Both the position numbers and the translations under genes were made by a program. Source: Axinella damicornis (taxonomy: Eukaryota; Porifera; Demospongiae; Axinellida; Axinellidae). From it: a DNA stretch of 64,000 nucleotides. Positions 1 to 13,539 of this stretch are shown one piece after another. The notes beneath the pieces are model-generated. The model did not search any database. It worked only from the letters and a program-made list of their open reading frames with translations, and was not told the DNA's origin. The first letter of the stretch is position 1. Each line of letters starts with the position of its first letter. The stretch covers positions 12,239,981-12,303,980 of the forward strand of contig OZ007510.1 in assembly GCA_963931865.1 (NCBI GenBank), written 5' to 3'.

Positions 1-894
1 TATGAGCATTCAGCCTACCGTATACGTAATGACTCTAATGATCATTTTCCAGTGTTCAAAATCGATTTTTCTGGAGAAAAGCGGGGTGTTCGAATCATTA
101 GAAGCGAATTACACAGACCATGGCCTGGTATTGCACGATGCTGAGGACTGGCAAGAAGCAGGACTCAGTAGGGCCCCGCAGCAACAGGCCAGAGAGTGGT
201 CGTGATGGCACTACAAGGGACAGAGCAGCTATGGTACGGGTGCCAAACGAGTATGAGTGAGAGCGAGCAGGGCCCAGACTGAGGAGATAACGGCACAGAC
301 AAATGAGGCAGAGACAACTCCGAGGTACGGGTCACACTCACAAAACAGCAATGTGATTTGTGCAACAGCACATGAGAGACGCTGTTCAATGCCGGGAGGT
401 TGATATCTCAGAGCAGGGTGCTCATAAGCTCCTGCTGAGAGGGATCATGATGTAAATACCTTCTGCTCTGCTGGACTGCCCTCTACTGTAACTGCATGTA
501 TGCTGTTGTGCATTTTCTGGCAGTACTATTGTGAGCTGTACATGTATGCGCATGCGACTGTTCGAAAAATAGAAATACTAATTTCAAATGTGGGTGCTCA
601 AACTTATTGGAATACAAAAATTAAGCACTTTTCTTCGAAAAGGCGGGTGTTCGAATTAAGAGTCACTGCATTAATATGTGGAGAGGTCCTGCACAGTGGT
701 ACCTGGGCAACACCATGATAAGACTAAGGTATGGGCAACATTCCAACGTGCTGCCTAGGCAATGGGATCTCAAGAAGAACTCTGTTTGAAGCAAGCCCCA
801 CAAATGACAACAACAATCAAATTAGCTGTATCAAATTAGCAACTGTACAGTTTCTGAGACCATTTCCTCAGAGCCACCAGCAGTAACACTTCCA
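1..894. other. Window start, no gene recognised
   Basis: No exon with convincing codon content and splice sites was found here. Two short related motifs occur, one around 65-95 (a run ending in GGGTGTTCGAAT) and one around 630-657 (GGCGGGTGTTCGAATTAAG). They look like fragments of one old interspersed repeat. Open frames in this stretch are short and low in similarity to any family I know. Confidence 0.5.
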
Positions 895-1497
895 CCCTGC
901 CCCCTCACGTCTCCTCTGACCTGCCCCCTCACGGCTCCCTCTGACCTGCCCCCTCACTTCCACCCAGACGTCTCCCTCTGACCTGCCCCCTCATGTCTCC
1001 CTCTGACCTGCCCCCTCACGGCTCCCTCTGACCTGCCCCCTCACGGCTCCCTCTGACCTGCCCCCTCACGTCCCCCTCTGACCTGCCCCCTCACGTCTCC
1101 CTCTGACCTGCCCCCTCACGTCTCCCTCTTACCTGCCCCCTCACGTCTCCCTCTGACCTGCCCCCTCACGTCTCCCTCTGACCTGCCCCCTCACGTCTCC
1201 CTCTGACCTGCCCCCTCACGTCTCCCTCTGACCTGCCCCCTCACGTCTCCCTCTGACCTGCCCCCTCACGTCTCCCTCTGACCTGCCCCTTCACGTCCCC
1301 CTCTGACCTGCCCCCTCATGTCTCCTTCTGACCTGCCCCCTCACGTCTCCCTCTGACCTGCCCCCTCACGTCTCCCTCTGACCTGCCCCCTCACATCTCC
1401 CTCTGACCTGCCCACTCACATCTCCCTCTGACCTGCCCCCTCACATCTCCCTCTGACCTGCCCCCTCATATCTCCCTCTGATCTACCCCCTCATGTT
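895..1497. repeat. 25-bp minisatellite, about 23 copies
   Basis: A 25-bp unit (core CTCTGACCTGCCCCCTCACG) is repeated head to tail about 23 times with point variants such as TCATG, TCACA and CTTAC. The array is pyrimidine-rich on the + strand. No splice signals or coding constraint are visible. Confidence 0.95.
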
Positions 1498-2116
1498 GGA
1501 TACTCTCACCATCACAATATCTGATACTGTGCCGATATCAATCACCTGATTATGATACCATAAAATGTTGCCCCCAATGTGAATGAAAGTGGGGATATTG
1601 TGCAATTGTGCAACACTAAAGCCCTTACCTCACCCCACCATACACCTCACACTTTACAAATACAACCATCAATCTCAGTCACATGATAAAATTCAATCAA
1701 TCTGATTGGCCAGGTTGTGTGTAAATAAATGAGGAAGTGGATCTCAATACTCCACCACCATAAAGCACCAGTCACAAATGAATGGCCACAGACAAGAGGC
1801 AGGATGCACAGACATCCATCGTAACATTCTACTGCACAAAGCGATGGACACGATCCACAGAGAGACATGCATAGCGCTCTGTTCAAAGAGGTACCATACC
1901 AACCTATTGTGACCATGTGTCCCACCATAGGACCTAAATACACCCAGTATACCCTGTCCTTTCAGAGATTGAATGGTGCTCAAAGGGTGCAAAGTTCACA
2001 CTGGGGTAGTCACCATCACAATGCCCGTGTAAAAGACAACAAATCAGTGGGCGTGGTAGAGTGCAAACTTTAGTTTGTGCTTTTCGTGTGCCTTGTGTAC
2101 TGCACATTCCACACAC

Positions 2117-2216
2117 CTTGACACTCTGTGCGGCGCCATTCTCCTGTGCGTCCCTCTCTCTGATCTTGATTCCGATGCGGGCCCCTAGCTCCACCAGTGA
2201 GTTATAGTCACTCACC
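2117..2216 (-). CDS. Possible isolated exon of an unidentified minus-strand gene
   Basis: On the minus strand a pyrimidine-rich acceptor ending CTCAG at 2217 is followed by 100 nt. These encode one partial codon plus 33 codons (beginning VSDYNSLVELGARIGIKI and ending in QSVK), and are followed by a GTGTGT donor. Codon content looks protein-like and charged, but I do not recognise the family and found no partner exon. It could be an exon of a gene transcribed away from MRTF, or chance. Confidence 0.3.
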
Positions 2217-3316
2217 CTGAGCAACAGAAGATAAGGACACGTCTCACAATCAAACATTCAAAACTGCAGGAATTCACTGCTACATCTGTTTCTTTGAACG
2301 TACGCTTTGAGTTTGAATGCCATAGCACTTTAGACAATATTTAATGCAGTGCTACTGTGTTCAAGCAATTGCTACTGAAAGAAATTCACAGAATGCCACT
2401 CCAGTAAATTGTTAGTTTCTGGACTCTAAATTGGTAGCTAGCCTTGTTTCCAGCTCACTCATGCAAATTAAATTTAAAACGCAAGTTTGGTACAGTTCGT
2501 TGGGCTGAGAAATGTCACAGTAGAGCAACATGGAGCTCTGGACAGTGCAAGGAATGAAGGCACCACTACACATTTCAGCACTGAGTGCCACAAGGGAGGT
2601 CTCTTGCACACCGCTACAATTGTCATAGGTACGTCGTACATGTGATCAAGACAAGCTCAGGGCAAGAAGATCAAACACCTCTCTCTTGCAATAAAGTTGG
2701 AGCGTGCCTACGAGGACACGCAATCAAACGAAGCAATAAGTTCGTGTTTTACTCCAATAAATGCACACTCCCTCTCTTCCCGGGATCCCAAGTTCATGTA
2801 CACAAGTGTACATAACACAACGCTAATAGACTACGTTCATGCGTCAGACCGAGGTGTTCACGCCCTATTTACCAGGAATCCTTGCTTGAGAAGGGCATTC
2901 TGGTCGAGATTCAAGCTTTCAACTCTATGTAGACTTTTTGTAGCCGACTCAAGTTTGATGAGCAGATGAGTTTGCTGATGTAAACACCATGACGTAATAA
3001 CAATTAAATGGGGGTGGGGCCTGTCCGTCCCATGACGATGTCCGGACTTTTACGAATCACACCCAAAGATAGTTGAGGTGCTTGGCGCTTGAGAGCACGA
3101 TTCATAGCTGTCTGGGTCAATCTGCTGACCGACTGACCTGCTAGGAAAGCTTCTGATTGTCACCTTCAGAAGCCGCTGTACCGATCGCCGTCGTGAAAGG
3201 CTGACATCAAAGTAGTGGTGTACAGCCAAAGAGATTTGTGAATTATTATCGCATGAGTGGTTCTAGAGATTACACAGTGACACGGTATCTACTTGATCAA
3301 GTCCAAGACTGTGATA

Positions 3317-3364
3317 GCTTAGCAAGATCTATTTCATTTAGCTTAGCAAGATCTATTTCATTTA
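3317..3364. repeat. 24-bp direct duplication
   Basis: A 24-bp unit containing TTAGCAAGATCTATTTCATT occurs twice in direct tandem, about 130 bp upstream of the MRTF start codon, so it lies in the presumed promoter or 5' UTR. Confidence 0.85.
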
Positions 3365-3495
3365 GCCGAAAAGTGGCAGCTAGATAGCTACCTTTTCTAT
3401 TATCTGCCTACTCTCTGAGAGTGTATTATAAGTTGCTGAAGGCAAAGAACCTCTCAAAGTTGTGTTTGCACATTTGGTAGCCATCCCAATCCACG

Positions 3496-6400
3496 ATGGC
3501 GTCCATCTCAGAAGACCAAGTGGAGATGTATGTCGACCTCACATCACCACTGAGCTCGGTGGATATTTCCAGCAAGGATCGAACCTACATCCAGGAAGGT
3601 GAGCAGCTACATTAACTGTGTGTACAATCAAACAAGCTTTTCTGTCATAATGGACTGTTTACGACTCAATCCACAGCGAGTTTGAAGGCTTACTGTTGCT
3701 AGGAAATTAATTATTAGTTGTTAGTGGTTTTGCTAAAAATGATTATTGCTGGTCATATGAGTTCCTGTAGCCAGTGGAAGTGCAGTAGTCATATAGAGTC
3801 TCTACTAGTTCCAGGACCACAGTCTGCTAGGTTGTGTTTTAGTGGAGGTAGAGTGTCTGGATAAACTCTTTGATGACCTTTTTCTGAAGAGCCTGCATTG
3901 AACTAAAACTGAAACCAATCAAAGATCTGAAAACAAACAAACTGAGTATTTAATCAGTTCAAGGAAATTGACTAGATTGCCAGAGAGATTTGGATGAACT
4001 GTTTGCTGTTGGGCTGTGTGAGAGACCTACCGACCTAGCTGCTGTCACTAATCTAGATATAAGTATAGCTGTCTGTGAAACAGTTGCAGTGTCTGTAGCT
4101 GTTGTCTGGCTGTTAGTGTTCTGTGATCATTGCCATCTGGCTGTCAGTACAGTAGGCTAGCTACAGTAGTGTGGCATATCTGTAGGAGAATCTCGTAAGT
4201 GCTATGCTCACTGACTTTAGCTGTGCAAGTTTCTGAGAGGAGTCTTTCGTGGTTGGACCTGTTTCATTCTGATGTGCACTATGCTTGGTTAGTGCTGTGA
4301 TTAACTCTGTCATTGTCCCTATATGAGTGAACAGGCATGTACACGTATATGATGTACGTATGACTGTGTATATCTGACAATGTGAGTGCATGCGTGTTGT
4401 GTGTACGAGTGTTTGTGTGTGCTGTTTTGTGTATATGTGTGGAACACAAGCTCTTTGGTCAGCCTCATTTGCTATAACCACCCCCCTATAAAAGCTACAG
4501 CCCTGTTAATTGCTGGATGCCTGCCCTGGAATGGTCATTTTTATGGCATGCCAACTCATCATGTACAACTGTATGCACAGTTCAACAGTACATGGTAGAA
4601 AGAGCTCTTTGGAGGCAAAGCTAATGCTGCGCAATGTTTCGGGTGAACATGGGATGGGATGTATCCCTGCTGCTAGGCCATCACGCTCCACTGCTAGCAG
4701 ATGGATAATTGGATATTATTACCTGATAATTTCGGGACAGCTGGCTCATTGACCCCCACACATCAGTCTAATTGTACCTCTCCTACACAGTGCCCTATTG
4801 ATTGAGTGGTTTTGTTCCTCCAATGATGGCACAGTGTTTGAGGTCAAGTCTGAATAAGCTAGTCCCATTCCCAGACCAGGGTATTAGGGATGAAACTGTG
4901 AATGAGGTTGCTGTGTAATTTGATTTTCTTTCAAACCCAGCCAAGAGACACACACGTGTGTGGGCATACACACATACAGTACACATTACTGCAGGCGATT
5001 TATTCCGATTTACTTCTCTATTCTTTATTTAGAGCTGGAAAAGAGACTAAAGAATCGGGCAGACAGGGAAGTGTTGGTGGAGAAGCACATTCTTCCCGGT
5101 AAGGGAGTATCTAAGCGACCAATCAGAGAGCTGCATTCATCATCTGAACAGGAAGAATACATGTGCATGTAGTTGGGATATCCTTTAACTGTGTACGGCA
5201 CACCTGACTTACAAGCCGTTTCCCGGTTGTAGCTTGTCGTGTTCTTCCGACGGTGGAAGGGGGTTGGTATAGCAAGTGCTTCTTAGTCAGATGTTCACCA
5301 GCGAATTGAGTGATTATAGGTAGTTGTAGATGGCTATCGATCAATGCTTCAGCCACATTTTGGTGGTTTTCTTCAGGGAATGAATGTACAGCCCAGTAAT
5401 GCACCACCCTCCAGAGTGTGCATAGGAGTTCTTACATGACACCTGACATTTAATTGATGTCATACAGTCATACATGTGGTTATGTGGGGTGAAAGTTCAT
5501 TTCCCCTGCTACCACATCCTGACAGTGTTCCCAGTGTTCCCATTTCCCATGAACTTTGCACAAGTGCAAGATTGTGGTAACCATCAATAGCGGTTGGTGG
5601 GCGTGGCAGGTAAAATGGTACTGTAAGTCGGTCTGTGTTAGTGCTAATGGAGTTCTAGCTTGTGTATCAAGTTCTTCTCCTCGGTAGAGATTCTGGTGGG
5701 GTGATGTTTAATTGTGTGTAATCTCATTCCCAGACTCCCTTTGTATGGACAAAGAAAGTCTGGGAACGAGACGACGTCTATGTGGGTAGCATGGCTATAG
5801 CCTGACACTGCTGTATGTGACTGATATGATGTAACACTCTGTACCAAGTTGGTTCCTTGGTCTCCAGCCGTGCACACCACTGGGTTGTACGGGAATTTGC
5901 TAGATTGAACTCCATGTTTACACCATCAAGTTGTACTGCTATGTTAATGGCGTAGATATCCCATAGTTCACTATGGTGGGTACAGAGGTATTGTGTTCAC
6001 ATGTAACAGATCTCCTAAAGTTTGTGATTTGTCCTACACACACCAGCTGCCATGCCTGTAACTCTGCACTTCCTGCTGGCTAGCTGACTTACTGAGCCAC
6101 ACCTAACCACAGCTACCCGCAATGACCTGAATAAGCTCAACAAGCCACAGTGGTTGTTGCAATGAGCCACACTTCACAGCTGCCACAGTGACCTGCGCTA
6201 CTCGGCCATCATATGGTCTGCATTCCTCTGTGTGCTTCCCGTACAACGCCTACTGCATGCCCACCCTTTTGCATTTGGGTACAAGAGCGAGCAGGGTGGG
6301 AGAGGGTCACATGTACCCTTAGTGTGGGTAGGGTCGACTTCCCTTTGGCCAGTGAAACTTGGTTGATTAGTAGTGGTTAGGCGGGTTAGGTGGATTCATG

Positions 6401-9400
6401 TCTTTCTTTTTGATGATTGATTAGCTGGTGGCAGAATGGGTACAAATTGAGTCTCGGGACTGCCGTGAGGTGTGCTTCTCTGATAGGCAAGCAAACAAGC
6501 CTTGATTGACTACACTCTCTTTGATCTTGATGCTTGATTGCCGATTAGCGATTAGGTGTACCACTCTGGTCAACGTTGCAATGTGCAGTTGACACTGCGT
6601 CCGTAGGTTGATGCACGTTCGATGGACTTGTGTGTCTAATTAGAAGTGCTAGAGTGGATTTATATGTACAGTGCAACCTGTGGTATGAGCTGTACAGTAG
6701 GAGTGATCTAGCTAGCCTCATTCCCAGGACACAGCCTTGGAACGAGGCTAGGAGTGATCATTGATGATCGATTGTTTGTCAAATTTTAGTGCTGGGATCC
6801 GTGGCTGGGATATTGCAATTGGACATCATTGAGTGCATATCTTGCACATGTGCAATTACAATAATTATAGAAGCTAAGTATAGAAACTTCCTTATCCACG
6901 CTCAGTCGTTTGGTATTTTATATGAAAACACACAAAAGTAATTGAGCCTGTTTTATGTACGCTGTTTATAAAGTAATTGAGCCTGTTTTATGTACGCTGT
7001 TTATGTAAGGTGTTATGTATGTAATGTGTTAACAATCCTACCTACTGTAATGTATTGCTAATGTGAAGTTCAATATGATCGTTATGCAATCGCTAGAATC
7101 AATCCTAGTTTGGGTTTGCAGTGATGACCGTATACCCCCCAGGCCCGGATATCCATCCACACCCAGATACTCACCCAGGCCCGGATATCCATCCACATCC
7201 AGCTACCCCCCCCCCCCCCCCCCCCCCCCCCAGGCCTGGATATTCATCGCACCTAGATACCCACCAGGCCTGGATATTCATCCGCACCCAGATACCCCCC
7301 AGGCCCGGATATCCATCCGCACCTAGATACCCACCAGGCCCGGATATCCATCCGCACCTAGATACCCCCCAGGCCCGGATATCCATCAGCACCTAGATAC
7401 CCACCAGGCCTGGATATCCATCGCACCCAGCTACCCCCCAGGACCCGGATACCAAGTCCATCATACTCCGCCAACTCTTCAAAACTCCCATATGGTTGTG
7501 TTTTCTTAACTAAAGGAAAAAGAATTTCCCCCTCCAACTCCTAGCTTATCACTCTGAACTCACAACAATACTCGCTTTTGAAGTATATTTTCAGTTTGCA
7601 AGGTTTGGGACCAGGTGGCGCACTCTTGACCTCAGACCCGGACCCAACCAAACCTCAGCACAGAGTAGCTGCATTGTACTACCACACACTATAATGGAAG
7701 CAATATCGATGGTGGATGAAAGGGTCTGAGATACTCAGTTAGCGTGAAGTTGATCGGATGCAATCACCTCAGCAGTGAAGCCAGAAGCATTACTACCACA
7801 CAGTGTAACTCAACACTCACACACCGGTAACCCTACACACTAGTGGGGATAAATTGAGTTAGACTCAGTGTAATCCTAACTTCATTACGGCCCTGTTTTG
7901 GTACATCTGTGGTGCTTCTCACAGCCAGAACCCAACTGTTCTTCCCATTTGGCCCTGAATAGGACTGGCCAAGTCCATCAGTCAGTCTCTCTCTCCCCCC
8001 CCCCCCCCCCCAGTCTCTCTCTCCCCCCCCCCCCCCCCCCCCCCTCCTTCAGTGCTCACTTGCATTGGACTGTGTAGCCTATAATTCAAGCAATTAGATT
8101 CTTCTTCACCAAGCAATCCCTCCTACACTGGTCAAGGATTGGCTCGCTTCCTGCTTGACCATTGTGTATAGCTATGGTAACAAATCACTGCCTTTGGGAT
8201 GTGTGCCATGCATTTCTAAGGGATCTCATTAGGATCATATGAAGGTCAATGTTAATGATGTAGTGTGGGCAATGTATCCATTAAACCCTGATTGCAATTG
8301 CATTCCTCTTCAGCATCAGTAAGATAAGCGCCCACATTTTTGTATGGGAACAAGGCTGGTGTTGGCATGGAACGAGGCTGGTAGTGGTAGCAGCCTCGTT
8401 CCTATGCCACCACCAGCCTTGTTCCCATCCCATGCCAACATCATCCTTGTTCCCATCCCATGCCAACATCATCCTTGTTCCCATCCCATGCCACCACCAG
8501 CCTTGTTCCCATGCCAACATCATCCTTGTTCCCATCCCATGCCAACATCATCCTTGTTCCCATCCCATGCCACCACCAGCCTTGTTCCCATGCCAACATC
8601 ATCCTTGTTCCCATCCCATGCCAACATGCCAACACCAGCCTTGTTCCCATGCCAACATCATCCTTGTTCCCATCCCATGCCAACACCAGCCTTGTTCCCA
8701 TGCCAACATCATCCTCGTTCCCATCCCTTGTTCCCATGCCGCCATGAGCCTCGTTCCTATGCCACAACCAGCCTTGTTCCCATGCCAACACCATCCTTGT
8801 TCCCATGCCTCTGAGCCTCGTCCCCATGCCAACACCAGCTTTGTTCCCATGCCTCGTTCCCACCATCCTTGTCCCCAGGCCATTAACTTTCGGTATATTA
8901 TACAGTACAAAATGTGGTATTCATGTGAATGGCAAAATGCAGGGAACATTACATCATGAGTGCTCTGCTGTCCATCCCTGTCCCTGTCCTCCTAATCCCT
9001 ACCCTCCCAATCCCTGCCCTGGCCCTTCCTGCCACTATACCCTCCCGATCCCTGCCATCGTTGACCGCATCCTCCCTGTCCCTCCAAGTTCTCTCTTGAA
9101 TGGTTATGCTGGGTGTGTAGTACTTGGGAATGATATTACTGTGACAGGAATAGTGGCCTGTATTTGTGACCCACTTGTTTGGAATGCATGTAGATATACA
9201 AATATTTGTATAAACTTTGCACCAAGTTGAGAAGTTGGGACCACCACAATACAGGATTGTGTCATCAATCAAATATTAGCCAACACTCATCATGCAACTC
9301 CATCATACAGCCAAAATTGCATGAGCAGTGACCCTAGCCTCGTTCCCAGGCCGCGTGGGTGGAGAAAGACGTCTTTCCTCCTCCCACGCGGCCTGGGAAC

Positions 9401-12400
9401 GAGGCTACAGTGACCCTACCTTAAGGTCACTATTATTAAAAGTGACCGAATTTAGATTGGAGATGTAGGAGATTTGGTGGTATTAATAACTGTCTACTGT
9501 GACGTTTTGGTTAAGAGACATGTCGCCGTGGTGTACGTAATGATTGTCGATTGTTGGACTTCACACGACAAGGGAACTTTCTTGACAACGTTTCGATCAT
9601 TCTGTGCTGCCTGAGGAAGATCAGCTGATCGAAACGTTGTCAAGAAAGTTCTCCAGCCGTGTGAAGTCCAACAATTGACAATCAGCAACTACTGTATTGG
9701 ACTCCATTCAAGTGACAGTCACACAACATAAAGGGTACTGTTAGCTAATGTTGAACCCACAACAATAATATTAGCACTATGTGACTTCACATTCATGTGC
9801 ACGAGGCTAGCTACATGTATATAGTACAAGCTGGTGGATGCACTCAGAGTCTATCCATGAGGTGAGAGAAAGACCTGAGGCATTCTGATGAGACTTTGAC
9901 CTATTGCACAAGCCTACCAGCAGCTATAAATGCCGTTGCTAACGAACTACGTACATGTACTTATTTATCCAATCAGCATGCTATTATGCATTGATTACGG
10001 TACAAAGCAACATCATGATTCATGATACGTTAATTTCCAATGATTACATAATCAACCAATTGCAATCAACCAATTGCAATCAATCAATCCATCCACTCAG
10101 TAATCAACCCGGCATTAAGTTAAGTTAACCCTTTAACCACTAATGTCACTTCCGGCATTGTCCTTTGGAGCACGGGAGAAGAGGAAGTGGATGGGATGGA
10201 TTCTCCTGTAGGGTGAAGATAGCATGGTCGTGTCTACCCCTGGAACCCCTAGTTGGCACTGGGTGAGCAGCTTTTTCTCTCTCTCTCTGTGGATGTACCT
10301 TGTTCCACATGGTCCACGATCGTTCTCCTCAGACTACAACCTTGGTCTCCCAAACTGCACAAGAGTGCAAGGCGACATCATTTTCATTGTGGCAGCTGCG
10401 GAGAAAGAGCATGTAACTCTGCGCTAGGGAAGGTTCTAATATAAGCAAACTCACTCGACATGTTGTCAGTTATGTAACTATAAATTTCCTCCGTTATTTC
10501 ATGCAAAGATACCGTAGTGGCTCATTATTAGGCGCAGCTCACTTATAGGCTCATATTTGCTGTTAGGCACATGTTCGACTCTCGTCCCAGCTACTCATTA
10601 TTAAGTGCTGAAGTCTTCTTCCAACCATTTTCGGTCCTACAGAATGGAAAAATGCTATAATCGGAAATACTTTCTATTCGAGGAATGTCATTCGAAATTG
10701 AACACACCTCGCTTATTGGCGTTTCCTGCCTGTGGAGATATAGACATGCACCTAATAATGAGCAACTTCTAGTACTACAATGAATTAATAATCCAGTTAG
10801 TTGTACATCCTAACGAGAGGGTGAGGTAGGGTGTAGTTGGGAGAGGGAAAGTGGTTACAAGAATGACAGGGTCTCCATCTTCAATCCCGAATGTTGCTAC
10901 AGCTCTGCTATGGAAAGGTAGCCTACACAGGCGTACATTCCATGTCATGACTTGCACTGTGTTGGCAACTCCTTCATTTCATTAGATTGAGGTCAAAGGT
11001 CAAGAATTATGACAATGGATGGCACTTGTGGCAGCTGAAGACATTCATACGTTGTTATATCCAATTACATCACTAGCTACCAAATTCTCCTCGCTTCCTC
11101 ATTATGCGCTCCTGGTATATGCCATCTGTTGACAGCTTCTGTTCTGATTGGCTTGCTAACATGTCAATTCTTGACCGCAGATTATTTCTCACTCTCTCAG
11201 CATCCCTGTCAAATTTCACGGAATAATTATGCCATAGTCTAGCAATACTGCCATGAGCATGACTTTGCTTTTCATATGAGTTTGAAATGTCTGTGCAAGC
11301 AGCTGCCTCCTTGTATCAAATCTCCCTCCCAAATGCTGGTACAGTACTACTGGACCAGGTATCTTATGGCCCTGACTCTGTCCAAGTAAATCCTCCCAAA
11401 ATTTGTACATAATAAATACTTTCCTGACTACAAAAAGTGAAATTGAACTGAAGTACCATATGGATCGTGTGGGTACCAATACGGAGCTCACATGATAACA
11501 TGCTGCTATATGGTATGGGCACTGATGACATCATTTCCTGTGGATCATGTGGGTACCAATACCGAGGCCACATGAAGACACTCTGGTGTGTGCTATATTG
11601 GGTTTGGTGGGTGGTTGTTGAAGGTGATCTGCTCCTGATCAATCTGCTATTGCATTCTTGCACTTGGATTCCCTTTTGAGTTGGCAGGAAACTGAAGTCA
11701 TAGTGAATACAGTGTTAGCTGTCATTCAGAGTTTAGTAAACAACCTGATGGACAGATGGACAGCTGTATCGATGGACAGCTGTACCAATGGACAGCTGTA
11801 ACGATGGAGAGATGTATCAGTGGACTGATGTACCAATGGACAGATGAACCGATGGACAGATGTATCAATGGACAGATGTACCGATGGACAGATATATCGA
11901 TGGATGGATGTACCGATGGACAGCTGTAACGATGGACAGATGTGCATGTGTTGATGGACGGATGTACTGATGGACAGATGTATCGATGGACACATGTATC
12001 GATGAACGGATGTGCCAATGTACCAATGTACTGATGGACAGATGTGCCGATGGATAGCTGTGCCGATGGACGGACGTATCAATGAAGTTTGGCACTCCCA
12101 CATCTCCACCATGTCCTTCACGGGAGTGGTTGAGCATATCTACGTAATGGAACTAATATTTTGGAACCTTCGTTACAGTGTTACGTAAACGATGACCTAA
12201 ATCTGAGGAACAGAAGTATCGATGTACTGATGGACAGGCGTACCAATTGACAACTATCGATGGACAGTGTTCCACCACTCAAGCCAACACTTATTTTTGG
12301 GTGCCCGACTCCAGCTCGCAAAACTGATGGGCACTCTTTCGAATATACTGTGGCATTATACAGGCCAGCCGAAGTAGGGGCTGACACTGTATCATGGGCA

Positions 12401-13476
12401 GATGTACATGTATGTATAGGATTTGACCCTAAGATAATTGAATTGTATCGCAGTGTTGACAGTGAAGGTTCAGACAATACACTCTGAAACACGACTGTTA
12501 GCCGATTACTCATGCATTGTATACGCACATACTTTTACGCATTGTGCAATTAGACGGAACATGTGTTGTTTAGTTCTGACGGCATTTCTTCATCATCAGT
12601 TGTCAAGTGTGAATGGAATTCGAAGCATGGACACTGTGCGCTTGTTACATTCTTGATGGCTAGCACACCCCCTCAACTATGTACTTGCTCTCCTCTTGCA
12701 GCTTTGTAGCATCAGCCGTGTGTGTGCTGGGCCAATTTAGCCTAACTGTCAGACCCCTAGTGACAGACTGACTTGGCTGCGAAATGCTTGCAGATGTACT
12801 GACTTGGAACTGCCTCCCTCATTTATACAGCTGCGAATTACTTAGCAGTAGACTTTCACATCTTTTGTGCTGCTTTGCACAAGTAAGAATCAATTTATAG
12901 TGTGATTTTATTGGCCGCAGTAGAACTTTGTTTGCATGTGCTGCCAGTTGAAATTGCTAGGACACTGTTGAAATGGTCTGTTGTGTGGTCGCCATGTGTG
13001 GAAGCCTTATCATGTATCAATCAATCCTTGATCCTATTAGCTTTGTTGCCTCTCAAATATGGTTCCATTGTCTCCGAAACTGGGACAAACTAAACCACCA
13101 GCTGACTGTGGTGAACGTCCCCCCCGCACTCCGTGGTGGACGTCCCCCCACACACTCCATTACTGCATTGACCAAGATGGCCCTTCAACACCAACACCAT
13201 TACCCCAAGTTGTGTAGCTGTTCCTCCGCAAAATGTAGGGCCGTTTCTGTTTGGTTATCCAATTACCTTCAAAGCATACTTTTCAGAGCTCAGTGAGTGC
13301 AAGCAGCTGTGGGTCGGGTTACTACAAATTGGTAAAGGGTGGGTGGTTCTTTTTCTACTTCACGGGAGCCAATATGACTTGCCGACTCTGGAGTGTTTCT
13401 TGTTCCATTTTGTAGGCAAGGACGATGCGCATGCCAAAGTTTGCATGATTTTAAACGTGTGTGTGTGTGCATGTAT

Positions 13477-13539
<63 letters not shown>

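Noticed and set aside
900..1495. CRISPR-like array
   Set aside because: Units are contiguous without unique spacers, vary by point mutation and lie in eukaryotic intergenic DNA; it is a minisatellite.
8344..8959. Long frames of 141-191 codons on both strands
   Set aside because: They translate the CCTTGTTCCCATGCC minisatellite; composition (H, P, S, F / G, M, W, E) is dictated by the repeat.
10224..10276. Possible alternative MRTF first exon (MVVSTPGTPSWHW then a GTGAGC donor)
   Set aside because: It ends in phase 0 while the following RPEL2 exon needs one preceding base, so the join would be out of frame.
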